From Erpetoichthys calabaricus (taxonomy: Eukaryota > Chordata > Cladistia > Polypteriformes > Polypteridae), in assembly GCF_900747795.2 (NCBI RefSeq), contig NC_041402.2, positions 163,429,845-163,493,844 of the forward strand: a stretch of 64,000 nucleotides of DNA, in the 5' to 3' direction. This document shows, piece after piece, positions 37,599 to 47,990 of this stretch. The position numbers were made by a program, and so were the translations under genes. A model generated the notes under the pieces. That model did not search any database and had not been told where the DNA came from. It saw nothing but the letters and a program-made list of their open reading frames with translations. Each line of letters begins with the position of its first letter. Positions within the stretch are counted from its first letter, which is position 1.

Positions 37599-38423
37599 TC
37601 CAAGTTGCACTATGAGTGCTGTAGAATTAATCCTCAGTAAAATTCTTTAAGCTAGTGCACATGTCGGAGTTTAAACACCCCACAACAGAATGACAAGCCT
37701 TGTTTGAAATGTGTCGCGCTGAGTGCCAGATTATAGGCCTCTGGAGAGAGCCCCCAAATACAGCATCCACCTCCACCCCAGCCCCCTTCTCCCAAGTTCT
37801 GATATCCTTTCCAAGTCTCTTTGAACATGAGGACTGAGAAATGCAACAGAGTTCAGGTAAGCAGGTGGTTAACTCCAGAAAATCATTAGCTGCTCATGGT
37901 GAAGTTGAACAAGTGGTCTAAAGTCCTCCCCTTTAAGACACACACATGTTTGTGCAGCTCTACTTTGTAAGAACTTCTCATTTCTACGCATTTAGTAACT
38001 CCTCCCAAACCAAACTCCACATTAGTTCCATAGCAAAGTCAACTAGTTGCTTCCTGTATCAGCATTTTCTCAAAATATATTTTCACAGTAATTGATTATG
38101 CAGGTACTCAAGCACATAAACAGACTCACAAGACATCCTGAATCCATGGCAAAAGTGCGGCCTTCAATGCCATGACTCGTGTAAGTGTGCCTCTGATCTG
38201 GTAGGTTGTCTTTATTTATTTTCTGGACTCTTAGTAATATTCAATATCTAAGATACTAAACAAGGTGAAAAAGTGACAGGTGTTTATATATACTGCATAA
38301 ATCAAGCTAAGAACAAGAATTCTTAAAGAAAGTTTACTGATAAATGAAAGAAAGACCACACTGGCTCATTATTTAAGAATGATTGATTGAAATGTAGGTG
38401 AGCACAAGGCAGGGAAAAGCAGA
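36985..38423. other. Intergenic with a (CTTT)n array
   Basis: No gene. A (TTTC)n microsatellite occupies 37531-37600. The rest is unremarkable. Confidence 0.5.
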
Positions 38424-38640
38424 TGGTGGTGCAAGGCTTACTGAAGCTACCTCAGAGATATAATCTTCTGGTTTTGAATCCTGCACCAACGTATGGACTA
38501 CCTAGACTTTGCAAGAACTTTGTTAATTTCCCTGTCTCTCCATAGGTTTTCCCTTGGTATGTGACTGGGTTTGTGCCTTATCTTTGATACTGAACAAATA
38601 GGCATCAGTTGCCTATCACTCTAAAGTGTATTTAGTGGAT
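38424..38640 (+). repeat. tRNA-derived SINE, arm A of an inverted pair
   Basis: GCAAGGCTTACTGAAGCTAC, a B-box-like GGTTTTGAATCC, GACTTTGCAAGAACTTTG and GATACTGAACAAATAGGCAT lead into (TATAA)n. The same sequence occurs inverted at 40176-40406 at high similarity. Confidence 0.8.
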
Positions 38641-38724
38641 ATAATATAATATAATATAATATAATATAATATAATATAATATAATATAATATAATATAAT
38701 ATAATATAATATAATATAATATAT
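38641..38724. repeat. (ATAAT)n microsatellite
   Basis: About 16 pentanucleotide units at the 3' end of the SINE at 38424-38640, probably its expanded tail. Confidence 0.9.
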
Positions 38725-39010
38725 AGGCACATGGTAGTGGTGTGTCCCCAAGGATCCAGCATCCTAGATTCTAAACACATGTCCTGAAATTGTTCAGTGT
38801 CTGTGTGGGATTTGCACATTCCCACCATGACTTGATGGGTTTTCCTCCTACTTTCCCAAGGGAGAATTAGATTGATTAGTGATTCCAAATTAGCTCTTTT
38901 GTGAATGTGGCTGTGTCTAATGGACTGACCCTCTGCCTGAGATTGTGTTCTGCCTTGCTCTCTATGACAATGATTTGGTTTTGGTATGAGTGGAGATAAT
39001 ATGATGTAAT
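38725..39010 (+). repeat. V-SINE-like repeat, diverged
   Basis: GGCACATGGTAGTGG at the left, a weak box-B-like CTAGATTCTAA, then GTGTCTGTGTGGGATTTGCACATT and GATGGGTTTTCCTCC in V-SINE order. Starts immediately at the end of the microsatellite. Confidence 0.55.
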
Positions 39011-39612
39011 AAAATACAGAAAGGCAAGTTGTTCTGTAGTTACTATACCTGTCTCATCTATAGTATTTGAAATTGCTCAGTACAATTTTCATCTGTTGAC
39101 CAGGCTTTTGAAGGAGGCACACTGTCTGTTGCATCATCATACTAGCCACATATTCTTTTGAAGATATGTAATATAATACATTTTAACATATTTGACATTT
39201 GATATATCTTACCATGTACCTTCAGATCCTTTCCTCAGTATCCTTGTGTGTCTGAACCCAGTGCTCTCTGTCTCAGGTGCATTCCTGTATTGCTTGCTTC
39301 TCAGACTCTGTCATTTCGAGTCGCATTACTTGCCTGCTGTCAAGATCTACCAGTGATAGATGGACCCCCCCCCCCATTTTCTGCTATGAAAACATCATTC
39401 ATATTCTTGGGAATATGTCCAGTCTTTGAAGACAACTCTCAGCATGCCATACATGTCTTTATTCTTCCACGTGTGCCTCAACATCTCTTGCCTGACACTT
39501 CCTTTGTCGATCGTGTCACCAAAGCCAAACTTATCCATCAGACCAATGCCAAACCAACTAATCAGAATGCTTGGAAGAATTGTCTCACTGACACGCACAC
39601 GCACACGCACAC

Positions 39613-39652
<40 letters not shown>

Positions 39653-39779
39653 GCCTTAAATTATATAGTCGATTGATTATGTCTCTAGCCTTACCCACTT
39701 CTGTGTCTTTAGGAGCTGGCGAGAATCCTAGAACATTTGGGCACCAAGAAGGAACAAAAACTGGATGTGTCACCTGTCC
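39011..39779. other. Intergenic with a (CA)n array
   Basis: No gene. (AC)n at about 39594-39650. A C10 run occurs at 39365-39374. A 142-residue open frame (39248-39676) is low-complexity at its end and has no recognisable domain. Confidence 0.45.
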
Positions 39780-40070
39780 TTCTCACCCTTACACTCACTA
39801 AACCAGGTCAATTTACAATTGCCAATTAACCTAACATAAATATCTTTAGGGGTAATCGGAGTGAAATCCATCTATGCACAGAGAGAACGTGCAAACTCTA
39901 TGCAAACAGCCCAATAGTCACAATATAAATTTTCCCACATTAATCTAGATATCTAAAGAGAGAGATACCTTTTAAAAGCACCATATTAGAGAGACACTAG
40001 GCACTAAATTAGATGCGGTCTCCATACTGCAAGGCAGCAGCGCTACCACTGCACCATCATGCTGCCCATA
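39780..40070 (-). repeat. V-SINE carrying an internal ~110-bp module
   Basis: Minus strand starts GGGCAGCATGATGGTGCAGTG with GGTAGCGCTGCTGCC, then is interrupted by about 110 bp (39905-40012) absent from standard V-SINEs, and resumes with GAGTTTGCACGTTCTC. The inserted module recurs at 47877-47990. Confidence 0.6.
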
Positions 40071-40174
40071 TTATATTATATTATATTATATTATATTATA
40101 TTATATTATATTATATTATATTATATTATATTATATTATATTATATTATATTATATTATATTATATTATATTAT
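40071..40174. repeat. (TATTA)n microsatellite
   Basis: About 20 units between the head of one SINE and the tail of another, mirroring 38641-38724. Confidence 0.9.
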
Positions 40175-40175
40175 A

Positions 40176-40406
40176 GTCAAATCTATTAAATACATTTTAA
40201 AGAGATAGGCAACTGATGCCTATTTGTTCAGTATCAAGCACAAGACACAAATCCACTCACACATCCAGGGTAAACCTATGCAGAGACAGGGAAATTTACA
40301 AAGTTCTTGCAAAGTCTATGTAGTCCATAAATTGGTGCAGGATTCAAACCCAGAAGATTATTTCTGTGAGGTAGCTTCAGTAAGCCTTGCACCAACTTGC
40401 TGTCCA
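40176..40406 (-). repeat. tRNA-derived SINE, arm B of the inverted pair
   Basis: The reverse complement reproduces 38424-38640 (GCAAGGCTTACTGAAGCTAC, GGGTTTGAATCC, ACTTTGCAAGAACTTTG, CTGAACAAATAGGCATCAG). Its 3' end also opens into the pentanucleotide array. Confidence 0.8.
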
Positions 40407-40409
40407 TGA

Positions 40410-42099
40410 TCCAATTCAACCTAATTCTTTGCCTGAGATTTTTTCCGATAAGACACCTACATCTGAAGTCAAGATCTGGTGATCCCTGAATGATTAGTGG
40501 CCATGCTTCCCAGTTTCTGAGTCAGCTCTCTGAAAGCCAGCAAGGCATGTCGGTGTCCACCTGACAAGCAGGCAGCCTAGACCTAAGGCACACAAAGTCA
40601 TTCATCCTTTCAAAGTCGACATCATGACACAGCTCTTGAAAAACAATCATAAAACAGTGAGCTTTTAATGTAGTATATGAATATAATTAAATGAAGAAGG
40701 GGAGGAAGGTACCTGAAAAGTATAAATAAAAGATAAATAATACAGCTATTTTGAACTATACAACACGCTCGGTCTCATTCACTGAACTAATTTTCCAAAC
40801 GGGAAGTAAAAGAACAGCAAATACTGGCAGTAGCCATACACTGCACTCTTGCCCTAAATTGTGCTGTGTTACCATAGCTGGCCATTTGTAGAAAGAGTTT
40901 TAGTCAGTCCTTACATGCACATGGTGGAATAACAATCTCAATTATAAAGACATAGATGATCCTCCACTTTCAGAGCCTTCAATACATTTCTTGTTTTAAT
41001 ACTGTATACCTTCAAGTGTTTACAATAAAACATTAATAGATAAAAAGCAACTTTTGGCAAATCCAGGAGTCTTTAATAGCAATATTGTAAGCAAAAATAA
41101 GTGACAGAAAATCCCCTAGCCATATTTTTTTTGGCCTTCCAAATTTTCTGTTATGAAAAAAGGTAAATTTATCAACTAACCCTAAAGCAAACCTACGCTT
41201 TTAAAAGGACAACATACTGTGTGCAGTATATGCATGTATGAAAGAAGACATAAAGTTGTGTGATTTATTTGTATGATTTATTCTGTGAGTGACTTCTCAA
41301 ATGCAGAAACCTATGCACCTGAATGGTTCTCATTTTTTTTTTTGTTTATTGATAACTTTAATCAAAGTGTGTTTCACTTAAAGCCATCTGTTACTCAGTT
41401 CTTGCTATGAAGTTACCAATACGGGGGCCAACAAGTAAGACCTGCCATCCCTATTGTGTAAAGATTATATTATTGTATCATGTTTACAGGATACTAACTC
41501 TTGGAACAGCATGGAAGCTTTAGAACATGTCAATAACATACATCTATCCAAGCATGTGATTTTTTTTTTTTTGAAAAAGCAAATAAATGCATGCAAAGTA
41601 CAGGCCTGTGTGCAATTACCAAATTTGACAGGATTTCTCCTATACTTGATCACAATCTCTGCCTCCAGTTTATGCACCAGTCATTTAATCTATCGTGTCA
41701 AAAGATCAGATAAAGCATTGATCCGAGGAACTTGTATTTAAATGTCTATGTATAATTGTGGTAGTTAATTAGTACATTGCATGGTTTTCTCTGTTTGAGT
41801 ACACTGTCTTGACCTTTTTCACTATGTGTATACTGTGAGCCCTGAGCTTCATCATTTGGATGGAATGACACCCGATGCACTGCCATCTTGCATTCTCCTT
41901 AACCCAGAAATTATTCCAATTTCTTCTCACTTTTATACTCCATCTATTCTTTGGTTTTAAGCTACAGTATATACTACATTCACACAACCACCCATCTATC
42001 CACTTACTGCATCTAATTATTTTCCATGTTAGCATTTTGGAGTGGCATAGCCTTTCCAGGGAGCGCAAAGTACAAGTGACAACCATCACTTAAATCCAC
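40410..42099. other. Intergenic, no feature seen
   Basis: About 1.7 kb of AT-rich sequence without recognisable genes, RNAs or delimited repeats. Confidence 0.4.
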
Positions 42100-42288
42100 C
42101 TTCCCTCATACAAGGCCAAATTGAAATCTACAGTTAACAAAATTGTTATGTCTTTGGGATGTGGGAGGTAAAAAAACTACTGTACATAGATACGAGGAAA
42201 AAATATGAACTCCACGCAGACTGCAACTGAGAACAGAATCAGTGTGGCAGACACACTAAACATCTTATCACAGCATTGTCACCTCACA
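42100..42288 (-). repeat. V-SINE-like repeat, diverged
   Basis: TGTCTTTGGGATGTGGGAGG and TATGAACTCCACGCAGACTG followed by CAGCATTGTCACCTCAC match the minus-strand V-domain and head. The head end abuts (TATTA)n. Confidence 0.6.
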
Positions 42289-42370
42289 TATTATATTATA
42301 TTATATTATATTATATTATATTATATTATATTATATTATATTATATTATATTATATTATATTATATTATA
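42289..42370. repeat. (TATTA)n microsatellite, first segment
   Basis: About 16 units, interrupted at 42371 by the Helitron. Further segments of the same motif lie at 44156-44170, 44702-44756 and 44967-44985. Confidence 0.9.
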
Positions 42371-42608
42371 TTAGGGGGTTCCGCCCCCGGCTCGCTTCGC
42401 TTGCCAACCCCTGGTGTTGGGTAACCCGAAATACATTGATGTATGTATGAGATATATTGGAGTGTAAAGGTGTAGATGACGAACAAAGGAAGTAAAGAAC
42501 CCATAGCATGGCACATTAGAAAGATGTATTGGAATATTTCTTTATACACAACATTTGTAGTAAAGATGGTGTGTTGTCTTTGAATGAGTTTTCCTTGGTA
42601 TGGAGTAT

Positions 42609-42854
42609 CTATAACTTTAATTTAATGTCAGATGAACGCCGAACTCTTGAGAAGGCAACATAAAGTTGTCCATGTCCAAGTACAGGCTCAGAGAGGTATA
42701 TGCCAACTCTGTCCATGGTTTGTCCTTGGGACTTGTTGATTGTCATGGCAAATGCAAGTTTAATGGGAAATTGGCGTCGTTTAAGTGTAAAAGGTAATTC
42801 CAGGTCAGAACTTGTCTGCTTCTGCTTTTGTATTGGCCTCTCTTTCAACCTCAT
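42609..42854 (-). pseudogene. Helitron helicase C-terminal remnant
   Basis: About 81 residues with [19 protein letters not shown] and [12 protein letters not shown], motifs V and VI of Pif1-like helicases found at the C-terminus of Helitron proteins. The Rep nuclease (HUH) and the rest of the helicase are missing; the upstream remnant overlaps in another frame at 42805-42854, which places the internal deletion close to 42830. Confidence 0.85.
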
Positions 42855-44099
42855 GTAGCATTTTTATAGGTTGATAGATTGCGTTATCTGGATCTAACAC
42901 GTAGATTTGTGCATATTTGCGTTCGTGATTTGGTTGAGGGTGCACTGTTCCAATCCAATGTAATATTTGTCCACATACGCGAAAGCAGTATGGGTCATTG
43001 TCAGCTGGTGGCCTGATATTTACCCTGGTAGATGCAAAAGCAAATGAACTATCATAGGATCTAATGCAGTCCATAAAGTTTTTACTTTCGGGTACATTGT
43101 TAGTTAGAAGCTTCCGTAGATATTCAGGATATTCATTTAAAGGAGGCAGTCTAACCTGACCCTTTTGACAACAACGTGTAAACTTATTAGTTGTATTGCC
43201 AGTTGTTTCTTCAGGGAAGTTAAGTGAATGACAATGACAGCAAATGATATTCATTAATCCTAATGAATGTTCACTAATAGTGGACTCATTACAGAATGCG
43301 TTGTCAGCTAATTGGCGGAATTGTTTAGCAGCTGTTTGTCGTTCCTTTCTTTGCCGTTTATCTAATGACTCTGCTGTTTGAGAGGCGCGTTGTAGGCGCC
43401 TGCGTTCATTAATTGTATTCAGGCGGGCTCACTTCTGTATGTCCATTAGTTGAGATGTTTCGTTTTGGAGCCGTGACTCCTTTGGTTGCGTTGTTTGAGA
43501 AGCGCATTGTAGGCACCTGCGTTCATTTTTTTTATCCAGGCGGGCTCGTTTTTGTAGCCCCGTCAGTCGAGCTCTTTCTTTTTGAAGCCGTGCCTGCTTT
43601 GCTTGCAGCATTTCAGATGCGCGCTGTAGGCGCCTGCGTTCATTGATTTTATCCAGGCGGGTGGTTGTGCTGTTAATAATGCATCACTGTAATGTGATTC
43701 AGATATGCTATATGGTTTGTACGTGTGAGGATGCCGTACGTTTAATACGGAGAGTTCGTTTATTCTTATTACCCAGACCATGCTGTGTAGTGTGGACGTT
43801 TAGTTCAGAAGCGTGTTGTAGGTGCCTGCGCCTTTTGTACTTTCTCGCGCCTTCCGTACTATCTTGGTGGACCTTTGTGGACTCCGTAGCATCTTCCGTT
43901 TGACTCTGGGGTGCAGTGCAGAATCATCTTTTCTGTGTGGCGTTAGTTGAGCTATTTCGTTTTTGAGCCGTGACTCCTTCGTTAGTTGAGCTCTTTCGTG
44001 TTTGAGCCGTGACTCCTTCATTCGCGGTGGATCACACTTCGCTTGCGGTTTATGAGACGCGCGCTGTAGGCGCCTGCGCACTATTTCTCCTGCGTCCAT
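42805..44099 (-). pseudogene. Helitron protein N-terminal remnant with repeated Arg/Leu-rich units
   Basis: 42805-43254 encodes 149 residues including CCHCHSLNFPEE, RVCGQILHWIGTVHPQ and RKYAQIYVLDPDNAIYQ, the Helitron-like N domain. Upstream (about 43290-44099) broken frames contain repeated units of the type RARLxKxNERRxLQxAS and SRLKNEIAQLT, a charged, probably coiled-coil N-terminus. Several frame breaks and stops occur, so no product is expected. Confidence 0.75.
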
Positions 44100-44155
44100 C
44101 GGCGTGTACCTGGGTCCATGCCTTCCGGTTTACCATTCTCGGTTAGTAATATGGA

Positions 44156-44170
44156 TTATATTACATTATA
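44156..44170. repeat. Pentanucleotide segment between two Helitron insertions
   Basis: Fifteen bases of TTATATTACATTATA separate the autonomous-type remnant from the short element. It is a piece of the split microsatellite. Confidence 0.7.
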
Positions 44171-44701
44171 TTAGCTGTCCCCCGCGGCTTTGCCCCCGTA
44201 GTAGTGAAACAGGACAGTGAGCAGGACCCTGCCCGGCTCCCCACTCCTGACGTCACACTTCCCCCTCCCCTTGGTCCGCAGCCTCTGTCTCGGATTAGCG
44301 CAAATATATCGCTCCTGCAATCGAACTATGATTCTTAGTGCAATGAGAGTCTCAAAAGTCGTACAATCAACCTGAATGTCAAAGCAAATTATAGAAAAAA
44401 GTCCAATCTAAATCTGTTAAGTAGTTCTCTCATTCTTTAGCTAAGTGGAGGTAAGGAACACCCTGAGGCTGGTGCATGAGTGAGGAGGGTACCCCCCACC
44501 CCCCCTTCCCCTTGGCCTGCTGCATCTCACTTGCATTAGCACAAATAAATCGGTACCACAAGCAAACTATGATACATAGCACAATGAGAGAAGTCCGCAA
44601 AATCAACCGGAATGTTCAAGCAAATTATAGAAAAAGCATGATCTAAATCCATTCTTTCATGAAAAGCGGACAGACAGACAGACAGACAGACAGACATTGG
44701 A
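44171..44701 (-). mobile_element. Short non-autonomous Helitron
   Basis: Minus strand starts TCCAATGTCTGTCTG (5' TC) and ends GCAAAGCCGCGGGGGACAGCTAA with 3' CTAA, inserted between A and T. A segment of about 100 bp (CACAATGAGAG through CAAATTATAGAAAAA) is present twice (about 44340-44410 and 44580-44640), showing an internal duplication. No coding capacity. The same family probably starts again at 63828. Confidence 0.75.
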
Positions 44702-44756
44702 TATTATATTATATTATATTATATTATATTATATTATATTATATTATATTATATTA
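44702..44756. repeat. (TATTA)n microsatellite, third segment
   Basis: About 11 units between the short Helitron and the mariner-like miniature element. Confidence 0.85.
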
Positions 44757-44966
44757 GGGGTGTTCAAAAAGTTTCCACACTTTTTTAACTCTATTTATTA
44801 AGAATTTCAAAAACAAATTACATCACTTTTCTACATACTCACTTGCATTTGTGATGCAATTTTCCCGGCATTATACCAAGTTTTTAATGCCCAATTACTA
44901 CTCCTCCCGCCTTCACCATTTCCAACGAAGATATAAAAGTGCAGAAACTTTTTGAACGTCCTTCAT
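44757..44966. mobile_element. Mariner-like miniature element
   Basis: Ends GGGGTGTTCAAAAAGTTTCC and AGAAACTTTTTGAACGTCC are imperfect inverted repeats of the kind found in mariner elements. About 210 bp, no coding. Inserted in the AT-rich microsatellite. Confidence 0.7.
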
Positions 44967-44989
44967 ATTATATTATACATTATATTGTA

Positions 44990-45190
44990 AGAACTGCTTA
45001 ATCCATTTCAGGGTTACAGGAAGCCAAAGTTTGTCCCCACTCATTCACATATCAACACTCACAGGATCAGTTCACCTAATTTGCATGTCTTTAGGTAGGC
45101 AAAGAAAAATCCACACAGACATGGAAGGAACTGTGGAAACTCTACCCAGAGAGTATAAGAGTTCAGTGTTAGCCACTACAACACCGTGTG
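44990..45190 (-). repeat. V-SINE-like repeat, diverged
   Basis: CTGCTTAATCCATTTCAGGG, TCACCTAATTTGCATGTCTT, AAATCCACACAGACATGG and GTGTTAGCCACTACAACACC follow the minus-strand V-SINE order. Its 3' end adjoins the last microsatellite segment. Confidence 0.6.
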
Positions 45191-45219
45191 AAACCTCCTA
45201 TTTGATATTATATTTTTCC

Positions 45220-45650
45220 ATTCAGTTTCTTATCCTGCTTATCCAGGGCAGGGTCACAGGTAACCTTGAACTGATGTTGCTCACCCCGCTTTACAAGATT
45301 CAAGTTCATTTATACCAAAAACGGTGTTATGAATAACATCTATCCATGATCCTAATCTGCTTATTAAATCAGAGGTGAGAGGGTGCTAAGAAGGCCAGAG
45401 CCTATTCTGCCAAACTTCAGCAGATGGTAGAAGACAACCGTGGATGGGATAGAAGTCAATAATGGGAGACATATATACAGAATTACTCACACTGTCCCAT
45501 GACCAAATTGCCAGGTAAACTAAGGTTCACTCCTATGAGAGGAAAACATATTACCAGAGAATAAACTTACTAACACAGAGAGAATGCGCAGATTCAATGG
45601 CACTCAGATCCTGGAAATGCGAGCACCGCTCCACTGTGCCAGAATTTAAA
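45220..45650 (-). repeat. V-SINE-like repeat, strongly diverged or two fragments
   Basis: TTATCCTGCTTATCCAGGGC at the left and ACACAGAGAGAATGCGCAG with GAGCACCGCTCCACTGTGCC at the right resemble tail and V-domain/head of a minus-strand V-SINE. The middle is unclear. Confidence 0.45.
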
Positions 45651-46231
45651 TAACATAAGGGGTGTGAATGGATTGAATTTACTCAGTAAGTCAATCTTAA
45701 TTTGACAGGACACTCTTCAGAAGATTCCAAAACACGTCAGCCTTAAACACTCACACACACACACTACACAACAAAAGGGAAATTTTCATTATTGATGGGG
45801 TGACAAGAAGTAGCATTTTTTAGTCAAAATCTAAGATATCAGCTCTAAATTTTAATTTGTTTTATATTTTCAGGGTTGTTAATTTCTTAATCAACATTGC
45901 ACTTCACACATTTTTGCTAGTTTAGCTGGACTACATTTAATCAGCAATCATATCAGTTCTATTCAAAACAGAAAAAAAATCTCACAAATCAGATATCCCA
46001 TAATGGCAACTATGTCAGCCACCCTCTAGTATGTTCTCTTCTCAAATGCCCCTCCAAAAATCAAACAGGTGGAATCTAACTTCATGCATGTTTTCCAGCA
46101 CTCCATGAAAGTCAAACCCAAAACCTGTGGGGTGTCTCCTGTATCCCAAAATGTCACTTGTTTATTTCTCCCCTTATTTACAATACTTTGTTTTGTAATC
46201 CTGAACTGTACATTGAAAAACAAAATTAAAA

Positions 46232-46232
<1 letters not shown>
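45651..46232. other. Intergenic, no feature seen
   Basis: No gene or delimited repeat. Confidence 0.45.

Positions 46233-46316
<84 letters not shown>
46233..46316. repeat. (ATCT)n microsatellite
   Basis: About 21 units. No recognisable LINE end beside it. Confidence 0.9.
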
Positions 46317-47174
46317 ATCAGCGAGACAGAGAGAGAGAGTTTTTCTTCATATATATTACTGCCTTTCTAGCTGCCATATATACATATAGCATTGGGTACA
46401 ATGCAGGCAATAACCCCGGACAAAGTACTAGTCTATTCCAGTGTTTTTAAATGAGAAATGTTTATCTAGATTAACCATTTAGCTTTGTTTTTGCCTTTTT
46501 ATTTATTTAAATCTAAACAAGAAGTGATCTTAAAAAGCAACCTTACTAATCTCCTTACCTTCTTCTGAAGAAATCCCAGGATGGAAATAGCAGCTTCACT
46601 GTAAATGTTCAATGTACAGACTGTACTACCAGCCAAAAGTCACCTCCTGTTTGCAGAGACCAATTAAAAAGATTTCCAATTAAATGTCACAAAGTATTTT
46701 GCCCAGAGGAAACATGGAACAAAAGCTGATGGGACTGGAAATGGCCAGAACCAGTTAAAGCATGAAGGTGCATTTCAGTTCTTCATTATCCTCAAAAGAG
46801 TGCAAATTCAACCTTGGGTCTTTATACACATGGAAAAATGGTTTAAATGGTGAGAAAGACAATTTTAACATTTCACGTGGTATGGGTAGAGCAATGAAGT
46901 AAATCCTCAGCCTTATTTTACAAAATTAAAATTGTATTGTGCTACACTTTTAAAAGCAGTGTTATTAAAAGTAACCTTAAAAATATGTTTTTTCATGTTA
47001 TCTGATAGAGAAAAATGAAAATGAAACGTTCAGTGACTGAAACAGATCTAAAATGTTTCTTCTTCAACATTTCAAAATTCAATATTTAGCCTAAATGCAT
47101 GTTTGCCTTGTTTTTAAAATGTGCAACAGAGCTGCTCATATACAATAGGGTCTTAGATAGATAGATCTGAAATG
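46317..47174. other. Intergenic, no feature seen
   Basis: Short GA-rich run near 46325-46340. Otherwise nothing recognised. Confidence 0.45.
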
Positions 47175-47990
47175 TGTTATGTCATTTTCTAACACACTTA
47201 ATCTTGGCCAGGGTCACAGGGGGATCTGGGCTGGAGCTTTTCCCAGCTAGCACAGGGTGCAAGTTCATCGCATCCTAACATAAATATCTTTAGGGGTAAT
47301 CGGAGGGAAATCCATCTATGCACAGAGAGAACGTGAAAACTCTACACAAGCAGCCCAGTGAAGGAGCAGATACAACACAATCATTTCTATATTATATTAC
47401 AGTATATTATATTATATTATCCATCCATCCATTATCCAACTCGCTATATCCTAACTACAGGGTCACGGGGGTCTGCTGGAGCCAATCCCAGCCAACACAG
47501 GGCGCAAGGCAGGACATAAACCCCCAGCAGGGCGCCAGCCCACCGCAGGGCACACGCACACACACACCCACACACCAGGGACAATTTACGATCACCAATG
47601 CACCTAACCTGCATGTCTTTGGACTGTGGGAGGAAAGCGGACTACCTGGAGGAAACCCACGCAGACACAGGGAGAACATGCAAACTCCACACAGGGAGGA
47701 CCCAGAAGGTGAACCCTGGTCTTCTTACTGCAAGGCAGCAGCGATACCTCTGCAACACCCTGATCTGAAATGTCTTATAATATGGTATAATATAATATGT
47801 AGAATGTGCATGGGTGAATACTGTAGTATAATAATATATTATATAATATATAACTTGCTATATGATAGGTATGAAAGTCACAATATAGATTTTCCCACAT
47901 TAATCCAGATATCTAAAGAGACAGATACCTTTTAAAAGCACCATATTAGAGAGACTGAGCATTAATGCACTAAATCAGATGTGTTTGCAA
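47175..47990 (-). repeat. V-SINE with the ~110-bp module, split by microsatellite and another V-SINE
   Basis: 47175-47350 matches the 39780-39905 arm (CATAAATATCTTTAGGGGTA, CAGAGAGAACGTG) and 47877-47990 matches the module at 39905-40012 (TTTTCCCACATTAATCCAG, CCTTTTAAAAGCACCATATT). The two arms are separated by pentanucleotide repeats and by the SINE at 47421-47760. Confidence 0.6.
47421..47760 (-). repeat. V-SINE, nearly full length
   Basis: Left end (CCATCCATCCATTATCC) is the SINE tail on the minus strand. The V-domain (GCATGTCTTTGGACTGTGG) is well kept. The tRNA-like head is present but altered (CAAGGCAGCAGCGATACCTC). Inserted in (TATTA)n. Confidence 0.85.

Larger units (their letters stand above)
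42371..44155 (-). mobile_element. Helitron, internally deleted, both termini identifiable
   Basis: On the minus strand the element begins TCCATATTACTAACCGAGAA (5' TC at 44155-44154) and ends with a GGGGGCGGAACCCCC hairpin followed by CTAA (42374-42371). It sits between host A and T bases with no duplication, as rolling-circle Helitrons do. 1,785 bp is far below an autonomous copy (normally more than 5 kb). Only the N-terminal region and the last helicase motifs of the Rep/helicase protein remain. Confidence 0.85.

Noticed and set aside
39248-39676. A 142-residue frame as a gene
   Set aside because: Ends in a (TH)n run from the CA microsatellite and shows no family motif or exon borders.
38424-40406. 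CRISPR-like repeat arrays or a tRNA gene
   Set aside because: Arrays are simple pentanucleotides without spacers, and tRNA-like A/B boxes are SINE heads. No foldable complete tRNA was seen.
47164-47772. GATCTGAAATGT at 47164 and 47761 as a target duplication of a composite insertion
   Set aside because: The split V-SINE arms lie on both sides of the second copy, so the two matches do not bound one insertion.
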